Shown: positions 4,501-7,656 of the stretch, in pieces
How positions within the stretch are numbered: position 1 is the first letter of the stretch
How the letters are laid out: each line of letters opens with the position of its first letter
From: JACRDV01 sp024860865 [NCBI: Methanobacteriota archaeon]
Lineage (GTDB): Archaea > JACRDV01
DNA length: 7,656 nucleotides
Assembly: GCA_024860865.1 (NCBI GenBank)
Contig: JACRDV010000057.1
Coordinates: 1-7,656, forward strand
Direction of reading: 5' to 3'
Made by a program: the position numbers and the translations under genes
Notes under the pieces: model-generated
Told to the model about the DNA's origin: nothing
Seen by the model: the letters and a program-made list of their open reading frames with translations, nothing else
The model's database searches: none

Positions 4501-4755
4501 TTGCAAAGAGTAGGTAAGATACTCCACCTTTCTAACCGCGGAAATTTAATCGCTCGATCTGAAATAACACCTAAGATTGGAGCGATTGTGGTTACAAAAG
4601 ATAAAGAAAAAATTGGATTAATTTTTGAAGCCTTTGGACCGAAAGAAAAGCCGTACCTGGCTATCAAGCCAACAGAAAAACTCCTTCGCGTTCAACTCGA
4701 AAAATTTGTTGATAAAGACATTTATCTCCTGCCAAAAAGCAAATTTAAAAAATAG
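4501..4755 (+). CDS. gar1: H/ACA RNP protein Gar1
   Basis: Subunit of the H/ACA guide-RNA pseudouridylation complex (with Cbf5, Nop10 and L7Ae) that helps substrate turnover. It has 84 residues, within the archaeal range. It opens with [19 protein letters not shown], then the beta-barrel core [32 protein letters not shown] (about 27-58), typical of Gar1, and a lysine-rich tail. The start is TTG at 4501, with GGTAAGG at 4484-4490 as a likely ribosome site. It is immediately followed by tfb: the next ribosome site overlaps its stop codon. The gar1-tfb pairing is a known archaeal arrangement. Confidence 0.92.
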   Translation: MQRVGKILHLSNRGNLIARSEITPKIGAIVVTKDKEKIGLIFEAFGPKEKPYLAIKPTEKLLRVQLEKFVDKDIYLLPKSKFKK

Positions 4756-4766
4756 GAGGGAAAATT

Positions 4767-5741
4767 TTGGAATCTGAAATTCCAATTAAAAAAGAAGAAA
4801 TTCCTGCTAAGAGAGAAAAAGCTGTACAAGAAGAGTATGTTAGAAAATGTCCTGAATGTGGCTCTACTAATTTAATTCGCGATTATGAACGAGCTGAAGT
4901 AGTTTGCCAAAGTTGCGGATTGGTTATTGACCAACAGATAATCGACATGGGTCCTGAATGGAGAGCTTTTGACCAAGAACAAAGGGTAAAGCGATCCAGA
5001 GTAGGAGCTCCCATGACTTACACTATCCATGATAAAGGTTTGTCTACAATGATTGATTGGCGTAACAAAGACTTTTATGGAAAAGAAATTGCTCCGCGCA
5101 GACGAGCTCAAATTTATAGACTTAGAAAATGGCAACGCAGAATTAGAGTGTCAAATGCAACTGAACGAAACCTTGCTTTTGCATTATCAGAACTAGATAG
5201 AGTCGCCTCAAGGTTAGGTTTACCAAGAAATGTTAGAGAAACAGCTGCTGTTATTTATCGAAGGGCTGTTGAAAAGGGCCTCATTAGAGGAAGATCAATT
5301 GAGGGCGTAGCTGCAGCTGCATTATATGCGGCTTGTAGGCAATGCAAAGTCCCAAGAACCTTAGACGAAATAGCTGATGTTTCTAGGGTTGGAAGGAAAG
5401 AAATTGGCAGAACATATCGGTTCATTGCCAGAGAACTTGAAATGAAACTAATGCCTACAAATCCAACTGATTACGTTGCCAGATTTGCAAGTGAACTAAG
5501 ACTAACTGGAGAAGTTCAATCAAAAGCAATTGAAATACTCAAAAAAGCTGCTGAGAAAGAGCTGACTTCAGGCAGAGGCCCAACTGGAGTTGCAGCGGCT
5601 GCAATTTACATAGCCAGCGTATTGTTGGGAGAGAAACGAACTCAAAGAGAAGTCGCTGAAGTCGCTGGCGTAACAGAGGTCACCATCAGGAATAGGTATA
5701 AGGAGTTAGCAGAGAAACTAGATATTGATATCACCCTCTAA
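4767..5741 (+). CDS. tfb: Transcription initiation factor B (TFB)
   Basis: The archaeal TFIIB homologue; binds TBP-TATA and the B recognition element and recruits RNA polymerase. It has 324 residues. The N-terminal zinc ribbon uses C28, C31, C47, C50 (KCPECG and CQSCG). Next comes the B-reader/linker region (about 64-125, [12 protein letters not shown] through [10 protein letters not shown]). Two cyclin-like repeats follow at about 130-215 and 225-320, the second ending in the helix-turn-helix [23 protein letters not shown] that reads the BRE. The start is TTG at 4767 with GGAGG overlapping the gar1 stop. About 20 charged residues precede the zinc ribbon, a modest extension. All core motifs look intact; this should be a working general factor. 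Confidence 0.97.
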   Translation: MESEIPIKKEEIPAKREKAVQEEYVRKCPECGSTNLIRDYERAEVVCQSCGLVIDQQIIDMGPEWRAFDQEQRVKRSRVGAPMTYTIHDKGLSTMIDWRNKDFYGKEIAPRRRAQIYRLRKWQRRIRVSNATERNLAFALSELDRVASRLGLPRNVRETAAVIYRRAVEKGLIRGRSIEGVAAAALYAACRQCKVPRTLDEIADVSRVGRKEIGRTYRFIARELEMKLMPTNPTDYVARFASELRLTGEVQSKAIEILKKAAEKELTSGRGPTGVAAAAIYIASVLLGEKRTQREVAEVAGVTEVTIRNRYKELAEKLDIDITL

Positions 5742-5763
5742 AGTATCTGAGGTGCAGTAAAAG

Positions 5764-5844
5764 TTGGCGAAAAAAAAGAAAATAACGAAAGCTGAAAAGG
5801 CAAAGAAAAAAGCGTATTATAAAAAGAAAGAAGTGATTGAATAA
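5764..5844 (+). CDS. 26-residue lysine-rich peptide downstream of tfb
   Basis: A short frame with TTG at 5764 and TAA at 5842, preceded by a good GAGGTG site (5749-5754, 9-nt spacing) that begins just after the tfb stop. The peptide reads MAKKKKITKAEKAKKKAYY, then KKKEVIE: 12 lysines against 3 glutamates. Its end abuts, base to base, the stop of the convergent primase gene. The strong ribosome site and tight packing argue for a translated product, perhaps a ribosome- or nucleic-acid-associated micropeptide comparable in size and charge to L41e, though not similar in sequence. The opening also recalls lysine-rich ribosomal protein N-termini, but no downstream body exists. Function unknown. Confidence 0.5.
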   Translation: MAKKKKITKAEKAKKKAYYKKKEVIE

Positions 5845-6639
5845 TCACAAAAAGCTAGGCATACATCTTTGGTCTGTGGTTGGATCAAAATTTAAAATTT
5901 CTTCCGGTGAAATTGGCAAAACGATTCTGCTAACATAACCATGCAATGACCAAGGTAATCTAATGAGCCTCGAGCTCCCAGTGGTGACCCAGTAATCAAT
6001 GTGATAACCCTCATTTTTTATTTCCCAAGCGAGCTTTTCTCGCTCTATTTTTTTCATTTTTAATGTCTCTTTATCTAAGATATACAAATGCAAACCTCTT
6101 CCAGAATAAACTACTTTTATGTTTTTAAAAAGATATTTTTCTCTTAGCTCATGGTAGAGTTTATCACCTTCTTCAAAGGATAGTTTCATGCAATAATTGC
6201 AAAACAACAATCGCTGGCCCTTTCTCATTCGATCTTCCAACGTGCCGCAATTTGGGCAAGGGATGTTTTCGGGGTCTATATCAAAGACAATTTCTTGCCC
6301 AAGCCAATATCTGCACCTAAAACAATTTTTAAAAGCTCTTCTACATGCCTCGCACTTTGGGAAATCAGCGTAGAGATTTCTGTCATAATAAACATCTTCT
6401 GGCAAATATTTCTGCAACCTTTGTTTGAGATCATTCATCGATTTTGGCTTAAATATGATAATCTCAGAAATTCTATCAGCATACTCTGGTTTAACTATTT
6501 TAGTGTCTTCTCCGAGCTGAACTGCGAATGCTGTTTTCTTAAATCTATGAATTAACCATTCTTGAGGTCCAGTCAAATTAAAATCGTGTTCATAGAAAAA
6601 TTGCCGCTCTACTAAAGAAGCAAATCGAAAGGGCTTCAT
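5845..6639 (-). CDS. priS: PriS-like DNA primase catalytic subunit (archaeo-eukaryotic primase family)
   Basis: Makes RNA/DNA primers for replication. From the ATG at 6637-6639 it has 264 residues. Family features in order: LKQRLQKYLPEDVYYDRNLY (71-90), the catalytic FDID (D120, D122), SGRGLHLYI (179-187), HID with the third carboxylate (D215), and LIRLPWSLHG (225-234). Four CXXC pairs are present: C96/C99, C106/C109, C128/C131, C147/C150. The last two flank the place of the usual zinc knuckle after the DxD motif; the first two are extra. It is short compared with the 330 or more residues of common archaeal PriS. I chose M25 of the longer frame because the 24 residues upstream are hydrophobic AT-rich readout holding the likely TATA region, and AGGA lies close to this ATG. 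Large subunit not in window. It could be a second, specialised primase. Confidence 0.82.
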   Translation of the reverse strand: MKPFRFASLVERQFFYEHDFNLTGPQEWLIHRFKKTAFAVQLGEDTKIVKPEYADRISEIIIFKPKSMNDLKQRLQKYLPEDVYYDRNLYADFPKCEACRRAFKNCFRCRYWLGQEIVFDIDPENIPCPNCGTLEDRMRKGQRLLFCNYCMKLSFEEGDKLYHELREKYLFKNIKVVYSGRGLHLYILDKETLKMKKIEREKLAWEIKNEGYHIDYWVTTGSSRLIRLPWSLHGYVSRIVLPISPEEILNFDPTTDQRCMPSFL

Positions 6640-6750
6640 AAAAATCCTAAAAAAATTAAATACTATAGTAGTTCTAAAAATTTTTAAAATTAAAATAGAT
6701 TTTAATTTCAATTATAGAATTAATTTATGAAATTCTAGAAATCCAATAAA

Positions 6751-7182
6751 TTAAAATGTTTTCAATTTCTCAAGTATTATTGCTGGACAAACCTTTTTTA
6801 CACCACTAATTCTACCAATTTTGCCAGATAAAATCTTAGAAAGCTCTTTTCCATCTTTGCACCAAATTTCTGCCATAATCATATGATCCCCGGTAGATGT
6901 AGCTACATACTTCGCATCTGGAAGTTCTGATAATTTTTGAGCTACTTCTAAAAGATTTGCAGGTTCGGTATCTACGCCGACGATAGCTACCGAATTAATA
7001 CCGATCCTTGAAGGTTCTATAACAACTGAAAATTTCTTTATAACGCCGTGATTTTGAAGACCGTGAACCCTTTTTCTAATTGTAGATTCATTTAATTTTA
7101 AAGCCGTTGCAATTTCAGAGTACGAAGCTCTACCATCCTTTTCTAAAATTTCTAATATCTTCATATCAAGCTCGTCTACCAT
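6751..7182 (-). CDS. Lrp/AsnC family transcriptional regulator
   Basis: A 143-residue DNA-binding regulator, full length for the family. N-terminal winged helix-turn-helix at about 1-55 (DELDMKILEILEKDGRASYSEIATALKLNESTIRKRVHGL). The C-terminal RAM domain, about 65-140, holds the effector-binding GDHMIMAEIWCKDGKEL segment and mediates oligomerisation. The start is ATG at 7182 with GTGATG at 7188-7193 as ribosome site. It lies upstream of the primase gene in the same direction (about 110 bp gap) and divergent from the rubrerythrin gene. A 13-bp palindrome overlaps its own TATA box, which suggests autoregulation. The effector, probably an amino acid by family habit, cannot be told from sequence. 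Confidence 0.95.
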   Translation of the reverse strand: MVDELDMKILEILEKDGRASYSEIATALKLNESTIRKRVHGLQNHGVIKKFSVVIEPSRIGINSVAIVGVDTEPANLLEVAQKLSELPDAKYVATSTGDHMIMAEIWCKDGKELSKILSGKIGRISGVKKVCPAIILEKLKTF

Positions 7183-7214
7183 AGTTGCATCACTTTTTAG
7201 GAATGAAACTTTTC

Positions 7215-7222
7215 TATTTATA
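7215..7222 (-). promoter_or_regulatory. TATA box for the Lrp gene
   Basis: TATAAATA on the minus strand. The predicted start is near 7191, leaving a very short leader before the ATG at 7182. Confidence 0.5.
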
Positions 7223-7233
7223 CGATTTTCGTA
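7221..7233. promoter_or_regulatory. 13-bp palindrome, putative Lrp operator
   Basis: TACGA-TTT-TCGTA: two perfect 5-bp arms around a 3-bp A/T centre, overlapping the Lrp TATA box by 2 bp and covering its TFB-recognition side. Length and layout match the 13-bp sites known for archaeal Lrp-type (FFRP) regulators (5-bp arms, W3 centre). Occupancy would block TBP/TFB, a normal autorepression geometry. The regulator binding it is inferred from proximity. Confidence 0.5.
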
Positions 7234-7275
7234 CGTTAATTTTATATTTTAATATTTTTATTACTTATTCAGTAC

Positions 7276-7286
7276 AATATATTTAA
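7276..7286 (+). promoter_or_regulatory. TATA box for the rubrerythrin-like gene
   Basis: AATATATTTAA. The predicted start near 7308 gives a 24-nt leader containing the GGAGG site at 7320-7324. Confidence 0.5.
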
Positions 7287-7287
7287 C

Positions 7288-7315
7288 ATTTCGGACAAAA
7301 TTTTAAAGATTTCGG
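7288..7315 (+). repeat. Direct repeat ATTTCGG, 21 bp apart, in the rubrerythrin promoter
   Basis: ATTTCGG occurs at 7288-7294 and 7309-7315, a period of 21 bp (two helical turns, same DNA face). One copy lies between TATA and the predicted start, the other just after it: a repressor-site position. Possibly a redox- or metal-responsive operator. Confidence 0.35.
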
Positions 7316-7331
7316 TACAGGAGGTTTGAAA

Positions 7332-7656
7332 ATGGTGGAGTTAGTGTATGAGAGCAAAATAGGCGTTTCTAAAGGTACACCTGTGGAAGAGCATGTAAAG
7401 CATAATTTTACAGGAGAGACTAGTGAAGTTGGGCTCTACTTGGCTATATCAAGGCAAGCCCTAAGGGAAGGCTATCCAGAAGTAGCTATTGCCTTACAAG
7501 CTATTGCCATGGATGAAGCTTGGCATGCTGCGAGATTCGCTGAACTCAACGGCTTGATATCCACAAACACCAAGGAGAACTTAGAAAGAATGCTCAGAGG
7601 AGAACAGGGTGCAAACAAAGGAAAAAGGGAAGCAGCGGTTAAGGCAAAGGAAAGCG
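7332..7656 (+). CDS. Rubrerythrin-like ferritin-family protein (partial, 3' end cut by window)
   Basis: The first 108 residues are present; the frame is open at the window edge. It is a four-helix diiron (erythrin) domain, probably reducing peroxide in an anaerobe. Visible ligands of the first helix pair: E29 and E32 in FTGETSEVGLYL, and the E-x-x-H of DEAWHAARF (E62, H65). A third helix begins at RGEQGANKGKREAAVKAKE, where the next ligand glutamate (E91) stands. The expected fourth helix with the second ExxH, and any rubredoxin-like domain, would be beyond the window, so rubrerythrin proper cannot be distinguished from a domain-only ferritin-like protein. ATG at 7332 with GGAGG 7 nt upstream. 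Divergent from the Lrp gene. Confidence 0.88.
   Translation, partial: MVELVYESKIGVSKGTPVEEHVKHNFTGETSEVGLYLAISRQALREGYPEVAIALQAIAMDEAWHAARFAELNGLISTNTKENLERMLRGEQGANKGKREAAVKAKES

Noticed and set aside
4467-4667. Minus-strand open frame within gar1
   Set aside because: Overlaps gar1 and its promoter on the opposite strand, with no ribosome site or recognisable motif.
6640-6711. N-terminal extension of the primase to an ATG at 6711
   Set aside because: The extra 24 residues are an AT-rich hydrophobic readout with no primase similarity and overlap the likely TATA region; a nearer ATG with AGGA fits the conserved body.

Overview
The window is a stretch of an archaeal chromosome, AT-rich by eye. 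The information-processing genes are archaeal/eukaryotic in type: ribosomal protein S8e, SRP19, the H/ACA protein Gar1, transcription factor B (TFB) and an archaeal/eukaryotic-type primase catalytic subunit. TTG start codons are frequent and TATA-type promoters precede most genes. The gene content suits a TACK-type archaeon (Thermoproteota, perhaps Bathyarchaeia-like), but that placement is an impression from protein style, not a phylogeny. Rubrerythrin and a multiheme c-type cytochrome suggest an anaerobic or microaerobic, redox-active life. No rRNA, tRNA or CRISPR array was seen.

Layout. 55-333 (-): acylphosphatase. 343-758: about 400 bp without a convincing gene. It carries a strong TATA box, a highly structured RNA candidate (457-655) whose 3' part resembles the right end and guide-RNA scaffold of an IS200/IS605 TnpB element, and further inverted repeats. 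759-1352 (-): two-gene operon of a YjbQ/UPF0047 protein and a 52-residue four-cysteine protein. 1506-2351 (+): S8e and SRP19. 2348-2614 (-): DUF211 protein, overlapping SRP19 tail to tail by 4 bp and divergent from a PHP-family phosphoesterase (2675-3343, +). 3561-4361 (+): exported multiheme cytochrome c. 4501-5844 (+): Gar1, TFB and a 26-residue lysine-rich peptide, closely spaced. 5845-6639 (-): PriS-like primase, abutting the peptide gene with no gap. 6751-7182 (-): Lrp/AsnC regulator. 7332-end (+): rubrerythrin-like protein, cut by the window edge.

How it fits together. The Gar1/TFB cluster and S8e/SRP19 are translation, RNA-modification and transcription housekeeping. The PHP protein is a candidate histidinol-phosphatase. 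The cytochrome stands alone with its own control region and encodes an exported electron carrier with three canonical CXXCH motifs plus an unusual CXCH. The Lrp and rubrerythrin genes are divergent, and their shared intergenic region holds a 13-bp palindrome on the Lrp promoter and a two-turn-spaced direct repeat on the rubrerythrin promoter.

Most worth following up: the structured RNA at 457-655 with mutually exclusive pairings, the cytochrome with a CXCH motif, the two unannotated small proteins (759-917 and 5764-5844), and the primase with an extra pair of CXXC motifs.
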